DNA of 64,000 nt, from contig PTFA01000085.1 in the NCBI GenBank assembly GCA_003342895.1, positions 3,130,459 through 3,194,458 on the forward strand, in the 5' to 3' direction. Source of the stretch: Casuarius casuarius. Taxonomy: Eukaryota > Chordata > Aves > Casuariiformes > Casuariidae. Position 1 is the stretch's first letter; the number at the start of each line of letters is the position of its first letter. Below are positions 1 to 11,346 of the stretch, one piece after another. The translations under genes and the position numbers were made by a program. The notes beneath the pieces are model-generated. The model was not told the DNA's origin. It did not search any database and worked only from the letters and a program-made list of their open reading frames with translations.

Positions 1-1222
1 TGAAAAAAAAAAAAAAAAAAAAGCAAGTGCACAAAAACACTGCAGACAGAATAGCCTTTTAGTTATTTCATACTGGAAATGCCTGTTACCAGGAGTAAAA
101 TGGCACTTTTTTTAAGAGAATAAAGTCCAACTGTTACGCTGGGATCTAGCAAGAAAAGCTGGAAGCTTTCTATGATCATGTTACAGACTGGATTCTGGAA
201 ACTCGGCTAGGAGAACTGTGGAGGGGATCTCCAGCTATGACTGGGCCCCCATACGTGTTTATTGCTGTTTGTGGTTACTCTCTGGCTTGCAGATAAATTA
301 TCACTCATGTAGACGGAGACAGTTTACGTGAACATTTTGGTTCCACATTTGCCTCATTTCAGCTCACATTGCAGAGCAGCAGCTGAGCACGCAAGCGGGA
401 TTGCTCCCACATGAAACTGAGCAGGGAGATGCCCCAGAGCAGGGAGCACCCCAGTGTGCTCCAGCTGCTGCAGGGCGCCAGCGCAGGGAAGCAGACTAGC
501 GGTAACCTCGATTAAACCCCTCGCTCCCACCCGGATCCCTGGAGGCCGACGCGGGCTCCAGGCACCGCTGCTTTGCTGGGCAGGTGGAGCCCCTTGTGCC
601 GCCTGACGCGCTGGTGCCGGCACAGCCAGAGATGGCGGGGCCGGCACCCCCCGCCTGGGGTGACTGTGCTGGGCGCGCGGTGCAGAGGTACTCACGTGGG
701 CCAGCTCATGCCAGCTTATGTCGGGACTCCACAGTAACACCAGCATTTTTCCTGCATCTGGTGTGTACCAGCTGTGCCATTTCTCCAGAGCAGAGAGCTG
801 ACCGTATATTAAATTGAGGTTAATAAAGCGTAAATAGGTAACTACCAAAAGCAGTGTGTCCTGGCTAACCAAGGGGACTGAGGCAACACGGTTCTGAAGC
901 CATTACTCATTGCTGCCCTGGTTTGATATTTAAATTCTGAGTGTCTTTGCTTGTCCATAGTTCAGTTGGAATTACAGAGCTGTGACTTAAATGAACTGCT
1001 GAATTGGCAAGTAGCTCATGGATAGGAAAGGTTTGCCACTGTTTGCTATGTATTTTAAAAAAAATGTTGGAGGAGTTCTGTTTCATTTTGAGCTGTGAGA
1101 GGCTTTCAAAATCACTTCAGGAGGTTCTCTGTATGGACACCTGTGTCTGCTACAGCAGAAGTTAGCCGAGTCTGACGTGGTGCCCCGGAAGGCTTTGTAA
1201 CACGGTGTGCATTGCCTTTCAG
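1..1222 (+). other. FBXO22: Last intron of FBXO22 (3' part)
   Basis: This stretch precedes the FBXO22 terminal coding exon and ends in a pyrimidine-rich acceptor with AG at 1221-1222. It holds an A-tract at 3-22 and a GC-rich patch at about 420-700 that stands out from AT-rich surroundings. The long open frames across that patch, on both strands, follow from its GC content and match nothing I recognise. No other FBXO22 exon is visible. Confidence 0.75.
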
Positions 1223-1652
1223 TAATAACACCCAGCCCGGCGATGCCTGCGGTGTGGTCGGACTGGCTTTCAGCGGTCCCCAGATCCAGAGCGCGACGGT
1301 TTTGTTAGACCAAGATGTAGCTGATGAGAGGACAGCAGAAGCCGCCATGCAGCGTCTCAAAGCAGCGAACATCCCTGAGCGTAACACTATTGGCTTCATG
1401 TTTGCATGTGTTGGCAGAGGATATCGGCATTATAAAACCAAAAGGAATATGGAAGCAGATGCATTTAGGAAGTTTTTTCCAAATGTTCCGCTCTTTGGCT
1501 TTTTTGGACATGGGGAAATAGGATGTGATCGAATAGTTACTGGGAATTTCATATTGAGAGAATGTAATGACATAAAGGAGGACCTGCTTCATGGTTATAC
1601 TACAGTTATGACTCTTATTCATCTTGGTTCAAGTAAAGCAAACCAAGTGTAA
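1223..1652 (+). CDS. FBXO22: FBXO22 terminal coding exon (F-box only protein 22, C-terminal FIST region)
   Basis: FBXO22 is the substrate receptor of an SCF (SKP1-CUL1-F-box) ubiquitin ligase and acts in nucleus and cytoplasm; described targets include KDM4 demethylases, methylated p53 and BACH1. This exon encodes the last 142 whole codons, part of the FIST-type C-terminal domain; the F-box lies upstream of the window. Recognisable stretches include [60 protein letters not shown] and the closing LIHLGSSK. The acceptor AG is at 1221-1222; the first exon base completes a split codon and the frame then stays open to TAA at 1650-1652. The human protein, as I recall it, ends at LGSSK, whereas this one continues with ANQV before the stop. 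No frameshift or internal stop is seen. Identity is nearly certain; only the exact acceptor is inferred. Confidence 0.96.
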
Positions 1653-1960
1653 AAATGTTTTTAATGCATCAATGAGCTGTTTGTTTCGTTCCAGAAAACT
1701 GAGAAGTCTGGAAGAGTGGATATCTTGCAATGAAAGCACCTTCCAAAACATCGTTTTTGTAACATTAACAAATTTGTAGTGTGAATAGAGTTTAATGTAA
1801 TAGCTGTGAGAAAGCTTTGCATTTTCGTAATCCTGTATGCACATCAGAATTGCAGGTAAATTATAATTGATGGAATTTTGCAATTGAAGAAAGCCACTTT
1901 CTTCTAAGATGAGAAAGGTTTGCACAAATGGCAGTTGGAATCCACATATCAACACACAGA

Positions 1961-1966
1961 AATAAA
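1961..1966 (+). promoter_or_regulatory. Candidate polyadenylation signal AATAAA (proximal)
   Basis: A perfect AATAAA lies about 310 bases after the FBXO22 stop codon, with moderately T-rich sequence downstream. It is one of two plausible signals for this gene. Confidence 0.4.
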
Positions 1967-2180
1967 CAGTATTTTGATGATCTCTATTTATGTATGTAAA
2001 ACAGTCTAGAAAAACTACTGATGCATTCTGAAATACTGATGCATGAAATCCACCATTTCCTGGATTTTATTTTGAGAGATGTGCAACTTGCCTAGATTTG
2101 AGTCCTATTTACAAAGCTAAACTGTTTTACTAGATGAAATGAATGAAAACCTTTAGATAACAATCACAAAGTGCTCGCTA

Positions 2181-2186
2181 AATAAA
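2181..2186 (+). promoter_or_regulatory. Candidate polyadenylation signal AATAAA (distal)
   Basis: A second perfect AATAAA, about 530 bases after the FBXO22 stop, is followed by a GT/T-rich run near 2205-2220. This makes it a slightly better match to a complete cleavage signal than the proximal hexamer. Confidence 0.4.
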
Positions 2187-5100
2187 AAAATATGTAAAAG
2201 TACCTTGTCTTCTGTTTTTAGAGAAGAAAAACCTGATTGTCCCGTTATAAACTCACCTTGTCTCACCATCTTGAATTGATTTTTAATTGTCTTAAATATC
2301 TGATGTAGAAAAGTTATCTGATACTGTTTATGTAGGAGCAATTCCAGTCTTGGTCTTGGAATATTCAGCTTATGCAATGAAAATGGACTAGTCGCCTTTT
2401 CTTTTCAATTCTCTTGGTGCATCATGTTCTCTACTCATTTTTAAATCCAGAGTGCTAAAAATTAAGACTCAGTGTCTTTAAATTCCTTTCAGAAGCATTT
2501 TGAAATTGTGAGCCATGCAACATCTGGCTTTGTTCCATTTATAGGCCAGTTCTTTAGCAAAGATGTGCTTTTGTGTTTTGCCTAGGACAAAGTTTTTCTC
2601 GGGCTTCTATAAGCTGTAGCTTTTACACCAGTCACCTGCTTTGATTGCTGCAGCTGGAATCTGCAGTTTGAATGAGTAAATTCAGCATGGTCTCAGCCTA
2701 CTTTTAATATAATTCCTCCCTTTTCCTTTCACTTAGTAATGGAGTGATAAGAAAATAAGATTCATTCTGTGCTATTTCAGCACACCTTTAAATGCCAAAT
2801 CAGGCAGCTGTCCTGCTTTCAGTTTAACAAAAAGAATGCTTGGCTTTATATTGCACAGCAAAATAACTTTTATGTTACAGTCTTAAATGTAACAACCAAG
2901 ACTACAGTAACGTTTTGCCAATGTAGAGTTAAAACTTTTCATGGAAGTTGACCTAAGGAGCTGAGGCAGAGGCAGCTTTATCTGGTCTGTGTGAGCACAG
3001 GTCTGTTGGTTACAGCAGTTTGCTATGTCTTTGTTGGCGACGGGCTGTGAACTGCCAGGGGCCTCCTACGGACAGGAGATTAGTAAGCGTGGGTCTGATT
3101 TGGAAAATCTGTAGTTAACTGCATTTGGAAGAAAAGGTATTTGGGTATTGAGTATGCTTGAATTTTAAAAGAAGCCTCTCTGTGGCTGAGGTGGGTATGT
3201 TTGCTCTTTTTGGCATAACCTGAATGTCAGGTTTGGCCCTTTCTGACTGCATAGCCTTAGGCTTCTGGGGGTAGGCAAAGAAATGGTTTCATTTCCATAA
3301 CACAGTCAGGACCACTGTAGCAGGTAGCATGAGTTAAGTTAGCACAGCTGGTAGCATAAGCCTGCAAACTTTAACTGACGTTTTGCTGCAGTAGAAGTAG
3401 ATGAAGAATGATCGGTCATGTGTCCCAAACAACAGAAAAGCTCTAGCGTGCACAAGAAAAGAGCCACACTGTGCAAATGTGTCCAGAAACGCCCGCACCA
3501 AGCAGAGTGTGAGCACCAACAACAGCAACGCAGAACACGGCAGCACAGTTTGAACAGACTGATCACCAGCGAGGTTTTCTCTACCCAGTCCTATAGTTGA
3601 GGACACTTAATATTGTGGTGACGGCAGTGAGAAAGAGACACGGGGGGGAACCCCGCGAGCCTGCGCTTGGCCTAGGATGATCTCTCCAACCTCTGGGGGC
3701 CCCAGGGCGGCCCCATGACCACGCAACGCACTGCTGGAACTGCTACGCTCTCCCCCCAACATCTGTCCTGGACCCTCTCACGTGACAGAGAAGTCATGTA
3801 ATTCATAAAATTGCATAGATCTGTGATTAAAATGTTTTGGAATCCAAATTCATTTAGCCTCCACGCTATCGCGTGGTCTTAAACTGCATTTCTCCAGAGC
3901 AAAACTAAAATATATCTGCTTAAAAGGCAGCATGTGCCTCCTGTTTGATGCAGTATACCAGAAGTCAATATTTGTTCTTAATAGATTTGGAAGTTTTGCA
4001 GTACAGTAATTTATACCTCTGCCACTCAAAAAATCAACCATAAATTTTTAAGATGCAAAAAAGTTAATGAATATTCAGCAATTGAGGCAAATGAGCAGTG
4101 CTGCTTACACAACACTCAAAGACATCTCTAAAAAAATTATCTGCATGATTAAGAGGGCTGATGGTAGTATGTTCCTTGCAAGAATATATAATCCTTAAGT
4201 GACCACAACTGGATATTTTTTGGTGAAAAAGAAAAGAAAACCTTCAAAGGCACAAAACCTGCAGGAAAAAGTGGGCGATTTTGCTGATAAAAGGTTAAAA
4301 AAAAAAATTCTCATGTATTGAATATGAGTAATGTTTTCTGGAACATTTCTTCTTTTAATCAATTGAACTGATTAAAAGATACTGATCTTTTGATCAAGTG
4401 AACTGTAGGTTTCAAAAATAAGCAAAATGTATGCAACCTCTTACTTGCATAACCAACACACTATTTACCAAGCAAACATAAAACTATTACTAAAATTTTT
4501 ATTTTGAAGTTACTAATCCAGAAAGCCTCTGCTTATAAAATGTTTGTACAGTGTGCATTTGTAAGAAAGCAAGAATAATCTGATGAAGAGGAGCCAAATT
4601 ATGCTAAATTTTAACAGCTGTACTGTCAGAAAGCAATTTTGGTTAAAACCTCCAGAAAACTGCAAAGATAGAGAAAACATTTTTTTGTCACTTTCAGTGC
4701 CTGAAGATTTGTTTTGGCTCAAGGTGATATTGGAACAAGCCTTATTTTAACTGATGAATGAGTCATACTGAATCACGCCCTTTTGGCTGGGAACAGTAAA
4801 CCAAGATATGTAAATGATGCAGCCAAACTTCGCCTTTCAGCATGCAGAAGAGATGGCTGGTAGGAATGCACACCTCAAATTCAGATTTTTTTGGGAAAAA
4901 CAAATGTTTAAATACACTTCTTAATTAATTTTTAGTTAAAAGTCTATCTCAGGCATCACTCAGTGTCATTATTCCCTCTTAGTTTATTTTGATCTTTTTG
5001 AAAAATGGAAAACTGAACCTCTTTCCTCTAGAAGTAAATCTGTTACAGTGTTCATTAGTCTTCCTTAAAGACAGTAAGTTTGGTAGCTACCTAAATTTTT

Positions 5101-8100
5101 TGAACACCTAGTGTTTATGGTCAAATCAGAGAGCAAGTTCAAAAATATTTGCCATTCACATCCCTACCTCTATTTTAATCCATGGAACAATACAGGAAAA
5201 TAAAGGTAGAGTCTGGAAGTTTGCATGGTTTATTTTGAGAAGTTACAAGGATAGTAAATATGTAAATATAAATGTTCTTTGATAAATGTCTTTTATATTA
5301 TAGTCTCAGAGCACTCTGCAAACATTAAGAAAGTAATTATTTCCACCAGGCATGTCATTATTTTTCATGATTATACATAGGGAAGCTTTGTTTTTACTGG
5401 CCCTGCTGCTAGAAAACACTGATTTGGGAGCTTTGGTTTGGTCGTTTATTTTACTGTATAAGCTTGTGGTAGATCCCTAAAATACATTCCCTCTTAATAC
5501 AGTAGTTGTATTTTTTTGTGCATGAAAGCAGGGCAGATAAACATTAGACTGTGACACTCAAATTTCTTACTTGAAATCCTACGCCCGAGTTCTGGCTAGT
5601 TCCTGTCCGTGAGCCCCTGCCCGTGCAGAGCCCGGCGCTGGCGCCAGCCCGGCCTCGGGAGCACCTGGCTGGCTCCTTGCTCCTGTTCCGCAATTACAGG
5701 TTTTGCTCAAGCAAATACACATGCAAACATTGCACGACCCATTGTACTGATTTATATTGTTTTATGCCTGTCTGCATTTCATAGCAATGTAGGGTACTAT
5801 TCTAAACTACAGCGAAAAGTGTAAACTGTTGGTTTCAAAGGAAAGGCATAAGGGAGGTTTGGATTATTTGGAAATGATACTACCTGGATACTCATGTTAG
5901 AATTATTAGTAGAGAAACAGCTGATCAAAAAAGAATTTTAGAGGGGCACAAATTTCGTTCCCAGATCAACAGGATTTGTGCTCCTAAATCATCTGAACAG
6001 TTTTAAAAAACAATTTATATACTGCTATCATTACTTTTCACAGCTAGATCCTCTCTGAAACTAGCAGGTAGCACAAACATCTCAAAATAAATGTTTCAGA
6101 GTGATTCACATCACTGAATCAGTAGCACTCATATCACCTTTTCAAGATAATTTTTCACAACTCTCAAGAGTTAGAAACAGCTTTTTTAAATTAAGCTTGT
6201 CTTAGCTCAGCTGTCCATATTGCAACAGTGAGAGACAACACTGATCTCCTCTCCTCCTCCCCCCAGAAAAACAGGAACTCTGCTAGAATCTCCAAAACTG
6301 GTGAAAATGGCAGAATAGTTTAAAGCGGTCAGAGCAGTGACTGCTGTGACAGAGAAAGGAGAGAACAGTGAGTACAACAGAGATTTGCCTAACTGAGCCC
6401 TGTTAAAAATTCCACCACTGCATGCTCAGCTACATTTTTAAATCCCATCATTTGTGTGTACAAAACTTGTGGTCAAAATACCAGTACTTCTATTGAGAGG
6501 ATACTTGAGAACAGTCTGTTTTTAGGTACATTGAGAAAGAGTTCAAATGCTACACAAACTGACACAGAGGGGCACTTAAAAGTGTTAGAAACCATTTTTT
6601 GTTTTAATTTTGGGGATGAAACCAGCAATATCTTGATATTATTTCAGGTTTCACATTTACAAGTTCTATTTATACACCCTTAGATAGCTATAGAAATAAT
6701 TCTTGCTGAAAGGCTTTTTGGAGTATCAGTCTCAAACACAGAACAGAGTTGCAACCTGCCGATACTAAGTATTTGTATTTGTATTTGGTACTTTGTTATT
6801 GAGAAACTGCTCTCTTTTGCCTTAAATATAGACTGTATTGAACAGGTTACAATCCCAAGAAAAGCAAGAACAGACATCCTTTGGATAAAGACAAGCACGT
6901 AATGTTACATACGATAACAAAGAACATGTTTTTTTTTTCCCACCATCTTTTTGGCATCCATTTTTTTCAAAATGTGGGAACTATAGCAGAACTTGCTTGA
7001 AAAAAAAAGCACCCTTTTCACTAATCTTAACAAAAAATTCCCACATAATTTGTGTCTAAATTCTTTTGATTATTCTGAGATATAGGAATGTTGTAGCTCT
7101 AGTTCTAGCTAGGAATGTTCTAGCTCTGCAGTTAAACATATAGCTGTCAAAAAAAGGTATCAGATCTGAGAGGAATATGATGAACATGCATCCTGGTCAT
7201 CTAACTAACATGGCTAGAGAATCACAAGACAATTTAGTTTGGTTTTTCTTTTCCCCCAAAATGACACGGATAGGTTTTTACTAATATTCCTGGATTTGAA
7301 TATGGTCCCAGTACAAGCAAAAACTCTCACCCAAATTCATCCACCATCTTTCTAGTTTGTATCTGAAGTAGCCTCATGTCATTTAAATCTGAAGGATGCC
7401 AAATACCATTGGAACATGATTTTGTTTTGGGGCTGTCTGCTTGTTTTTAATGTAGAAGAGTTGGGTGGCCCATGTACATCCATAAATCCCCCGGCAAAGG
7501 CTCTCGCTAGCAGCTGCTTCCCCTGGGTACATACCTCCTGATACAGAATTTGCTGAGAACGTGACAGGAATTTTTATCGTTTTAGGTATGCTCCCTGCTT
7601 TCCCTTGTCTGCCTGGACTTTGGTCAGTTCTGGTAGCTCCTACCATAAGAACACCCTTACAGCAGAATTCTCCTCCATTTCTTCTCTGCTCTCCACTTGT
7701 AAATAAATGAGTCATGCTATTAAAGCCCCTCTGCCACTCCTTATAAATGAAGGGCTGTAAGGAGGAAAGAAATGTGTTTCAGTGCAGTGAATTGTGAAGG
7801 GGTAGCACAACGCTGAAGGCACCTTCAGAATGGGAAGTGCTACCAAGCAGACTTCCTTTTGGTCTTCCCTCTTAACATTTAATGTCATAAATCAAAAGAA
7901 TATGCAGCACAGAAATATCCTTTTTTTCTTTCAACAGCTATTTCTCCTTTCATTGTACTTTGCCCCTAGTGTTCACTTATGCCACTAATGAAAAAGAATT
8001 ATATACTGATTATATATAAGCAACCTCTGATTTAGGTCTATAAAGAATTTTCCTCTTTTGTTTTGTGACTAATCTAAAAGTTTCTCTAATACATTAAGAA

Positions 8101-8449
8101 AAAACCTTTACTGTGAGATTCTGGAAGGAAAACATGACTTTCAGGTATAAAAGAACTTTTGCCATAATACTATAATAAATTGTTGTTTAATCATATTAAT
8201 GGAGGTTGCTAATTAGTTAGGTGTATACAGTCCCACAGTGTATGTCCATTTGACCATTCATTTCCTCCTATCTTATCAAGTGGTGGAAGGATAGTTTCAA
8301 AGATGCTAAGATCTGATATGTTTCATGAAAACAGGAGTCGCGTAAAGAGAGCTCTTTTTAGTGCTCTCTGCATATATGCATAACATGTTTTCAGACTCCA
8401 GTGACTCCAACCACAAGAGCTGATCCATGGGGAAACTATGTTTCCTTAA
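2187..8449. other. Intergenic DNA between FBXO22 and the NRG4-side LINE relic
   Basis: No recognisable gene. Two short GC-rich patches stand out in AT-rich DNA: about 3620-3780 and about 5600-5690. Neither encodes a protein I recognise; the first could be a fragment of an old retroviral LTR, but I cannot show that. The open frame at 7383-7715 (- strand, 110 codons) has no recognisable domain. The rest is unremarkable sequence with short A/T runs. Confidence 0.6.
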
Positions 8450-10530
8450 CTTTATTGCTCACAGAACTACTTGCTTAATTTTGTAAGCAAGCATTGCTAG
8501 GTGGCTTTGTACAATTTTATTACATTAGCTTTAATGCTGGCCACCCTGCACTTTCTGTGGCATTTGGCCAAACTAAAATGAATTTGTAGCTTAATCTCAT
8601 TTTGACCTGAAAGACAAATTCACAAGGCTTGTGAATTGGAATAATTTATTTTAGAAGCTGAAATGTTCGCAAATGCAATGGATTTGAAGGAATCAGAATC
8701 ATTAATAGGATTTCATGCAAAGATAGGATTGTTTCATAAATTGACTTGTTTGCATTTAAACCATGTTTTGGTTTAATCAGGCTGATTTTTTTGTACAAAT
8801 TCTTTTCTGGATAATGCAAACAAGTCCTGGATAATGCAAACAAGATTGGTAGCAGTGAATAAGTATTCTGCACCCGTCTGGAAAGCTGAGAGGGTTCTAA
8901 GAGTTTATGGAGTACAACTTCAGTCCATTTACTGCTTGCATCTTCTATTAAGATATCCTGCCTAAATTTCCATTTAACACAAGCCTTTTCCTTCTTCAGT
9001 GAAAGTAATATTCTGAACTTTACCATTATTAAGTCTGAATGGCCCATGCTCAATAACATAATGGAAGTTATCTAACAGCAGTTTTCCCTGACTATTTGCC
9101 ACTGAGGCTATGCACAGTATTTTAGGTAACATTGATTCTAACGTAGCTGTCAATACCACTGCACATCTCCTAAGCACTATAGTTAACAGTGGCATGTCCC
9201 TATGTGATGAAAAAATCACTTTTGTATTTCCTAGCCTTTAAAACAACATTATCAGCTTCCTTCAGAGTATCTGTTAAAGGTCTGAAGTTCAGAAAATAAC
9301 ATGTAAGAGCAGTTAATTTGGGGCAAAAGTGATCTTTCAAAGCTTTGCAGAACTTAATCGAGAACTTGTCTGGATCAGGTCCTCCCCCTGAGAGTGGGAT
9401 TGATCTGATGTCCTCAGAGTCTCTCTGCAGATGTTCAGCTTTAACTTGGACCCCAGCTTCTCTGGCATGAATCCTCAGAAGGTAATGAATTTCTCCGTTT
9501 TGTTTTCTAGTACCTATTACCATATGGCTTTCTCTTTCACTTCTTAGCTTATACGCTGTAACAGTATATCCTTTCTTCTCTGTCTTACTGCGCTCTTGTC
9601 TACACTGATTTAAAATACACACTATTTTTCCTGAAACTAGAGCATGTAGTAGGCATCCCAGGAATACAAGCTTATTCAAAATTTTCTTTGAACCTGGGTG
9701 TGTATATATACCTGCATTTTTTTTCTTTCAGAAATAAGAAATCTGCATTCTGCATTTTTCCTCCTTTCAATTCCTGAAGTTTTCTTGATTAACTTTCTCT
9801 TCAATACAATCTTATAAGTCCCATACAGTGAGCTGGCAGGTAATATGCCATTATGGAAACATATCTGTTTTTTGCTAGTCTCAACCTCCAGCACTAGAAA
9901 TGAATTGAAAAAAAAAAAGGTTCAGCTCATATTTGCTCTGCCTCTGACTACCTTGCCAGTTTCTTTTTGTCATCAAGACAGAAAGAGAGACAGACCATGT
10001 CATTTCACCTCTCTTTGCCTGAGTAAGAGAATCTCGTAAGGATGCAGACAGTAATATACAATATATTAGTGTGATCAGCAAATGGTTATGTAGATAAAAC
10101 AAATTAATCTTTAGAGAGGGCATCACTTGTTCAGCCAAGACATCTGGCTGGATAATATTTTGGTTCAGGAATGGACCTGGTGAATAAGTTTCCTTACTTC
10201 CATGATACGAACTGTCAACTGTAAAATTTAAGGCAAGGTTTATATCTCTCTGAGCAGTGAGATTTTCAGAAGATATTGGCAAGGCAAAAATAAAACCATC
10301 AAGGAAGGTGCCTTGCTTAATATTAGGGACATGTACAAAACAAAGAATAAATACTCTGCCCAGTAAATCTCTTTTAACCATTATGAGCCTCTCATCTTAA
10401 CATTTTCTTTTAATTTGAATTAAAATCTTGTGCCAGGAAGCTGGCCAATACACTAATAATGGTACCTCACCCTCATGTTGCCTTACTATTAAAAAAGAAA
10501 AAAAAAAGCAATATTAGCTGGAGAGAGGTA
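8450..10530 (-). mobile_element. Decayed L1/Tx1-like LINE ORF2 (endonuclease + reverse transcriptase)
   Basis: Four minus-strand frames line up, in the right order, as pieces of one non-LTR retrotransposon ORF2. At 10490-9970 is an APE-type endonuclease: a DERLIMVK-like block, then LLGRVFILC with VHVPN in place of VYAPN, RDIN for GDFN, LIYCILLS for RIDYILLS, and a degraded SDH region. At 9679-9200 are a SGKIVCILNQCRQERSKT linker, then GPDPDKFSIKFCKALKD (usual GPDGF..EFYK) and LKEADNVVLK. At 9219-8974, ATLESMLPKI and LLLDNFHYVIE match the block after YRPISLL. At 9059-8646, LLPILFALS and SLHEILLMI mark the palm; the YADD core is lost, apparently by a 6-base deletion. INYSNSQAL-like and LYKAT-like text continues to about 8450. 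Stops, frameshifts and a 20-base tandem duplication show it is dead. The motif wording fits the L1/Tx1 clade better than CR1 or RTE. Ends are approximate and no 3' tail or target duplication was found. Confidence 0.8.
8807..8844. repeat. 20-base tandem duplication inside the LINE relic
   Basis: A unit starting CTGGATAATGCAAACAAG is present twice with a 20-base period (8807-8826 and 8827-8844). Because 20 is not a multiple of three it shifts the reverse transcriptase frame: the two copies are read in different frames, as FALS and as CLHYP. The copies are nearly identical, so the duplication is younger than most of the decay around it. Confidence 0.85.
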
Positions 10531-11246
10531 CTTTTTCTTTTCTACCTTTGGTCAGTGTATCTGAAACAATCCAGTCACGGACATTTATACCAAGGATAAA
10601 TTCTGAAAATCCTGAATTGAGACAGTCTCAACTCTTCTGGGGTGATCTTGTGAAAAAGAGCAATCCTATCAGAAATTCTTATCATTATCTCATGCTACTT
10701 ACATTGTGAAAAATCCCTATGATTATCTCCTATTCCCTATGCAGTGAAAAAAAAAGATTATTTCATATTTCCCATGCAGTAAAAAACCAAAATTATCTCC
10801 CATTTCTATCTGTGCATTGTTGAAAAAGAAATCAAAAATCAGATGTGATCACTTTGTACAAATAGTATAAGATAGACTTGTCATGTAAAAATCTCACAAA
10901 ATTCAAACATATGTTATAGTGATTTCTATATAATTTGATATGCCTTTAAAAATTCAAGCACACTCTAATAAATGTAACTGTTTATGTTTTAGTTGCAGTC
11001 TTCTCCAGCACATCAGTAAGCTTCCTATTTTAGTCTACTTTCTTCTCTCATCGTGCTTACCATTCCCTCCTCTACGCCAGTTATATAATTATGGTTGCTC
11101 TGCATGTTGTTCTCTCATCATTCCTCCGTTTTATTGTTTTATTCTATTATTATTTCTGAAAAATAAATAAAACACATGCTTTTAATTAGGGGGGGGAAAA
11201 AGGATTTACCACTTCCTCTCCTGCCTTCTTTGCAGAGTCCAGTCAT
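10531..11246 (-). other. NRG4: NRG4 3' UTR and downstream flank
   Basis: On the minus strand this follows the NRG4 stop codon. AT-rich, no gene seen. Two AATAAA signals in minus orientation lie at 11130-11143, about 105-115 bases past the stop, which would give a very short 3' UTR. If the alternative donor in the last exon is used, some of this becomes intron. The boundary with the LINE relic is approximate. Confidence 0.45.
11130..11143 (-). promoter_or_regulatory. Candidate NRG4 polyadenylation signals (two AATAAA)
   Basis: Plus-strand TTTATT at 11130-11135 and 11138-11143 read as AATAAA on the minus strand, about 110 bases after the NRG4 stop. They are well placed, but such hexamers are common in AT-rich DNA. 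Confidence 0.35.
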
Positions 11247-11346
11247 TTAATTGTAAATGTACTCACTGTTGCAGCCATTGCTGCTTGTAGTCTCAACCAG
11301 GTTGCCACTGCACTCCAGTGAAGTCCTCCGCGGAATGGAAGCTTTC
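11247..11346 (-). CDS. NRG4: NRG4 last coding exon (cytoplasmic tail)
   Basis: Reading from 11346 down, a pyrimidine-rich acceptor ending in CAG is followed by one base that completes the arginine codon left by the previous exon, then 32 codons and TAA at 11247-11249. The tail begins RKASIPRRTS and contains NLVETTSSNG, matching the NLVETSS stretch of the mammalian neuregulin-4 tail and fixing the identity. The tail is short and cytosolic, unlike the long tails of NRG1-3. The final residues, SEYIYN, differ from mammals. A near-consensus splice donor (GTGAGT, plus 11261-11266) lies inside the exon just before these residues, so an alternative C-terminus from a further 3' exon is possible. Exon and frame are well supported; use of this stop is inferred. 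Confidence 0.88.

Larger units (their letters stand above)
1653..2186 (+). other. FBXO22: FBXO22 3' UTR (probable extent)
   Basis: AT-rich sequence after the FBXO22 stop. Consensus AATAAA hexamers occur at 1961-1966 and 2181-2186. The second is followed within about 35 bases by a T/GT-rich stretch, a typical downstream element for cleavage. Either could end the mRNA, giving a short UTR of 0.3-0.6 kb. The true end is an inference. Confidence 0.5.

Noticed and set aside
354..872. 172-codon minus-strand open frame near the left edge
   Set aside because: It runs over a GC-rich patch inside an FBXO22 intron, is rich in Ala/Pro/Arg from base composition and resembles no protein family.
1112..1622. 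Open frames antisense or out of frame to the FBXO22 exon
   Set aside because: Shadows of the real exon; only the frame of 1223-1652 matches FBXO22.
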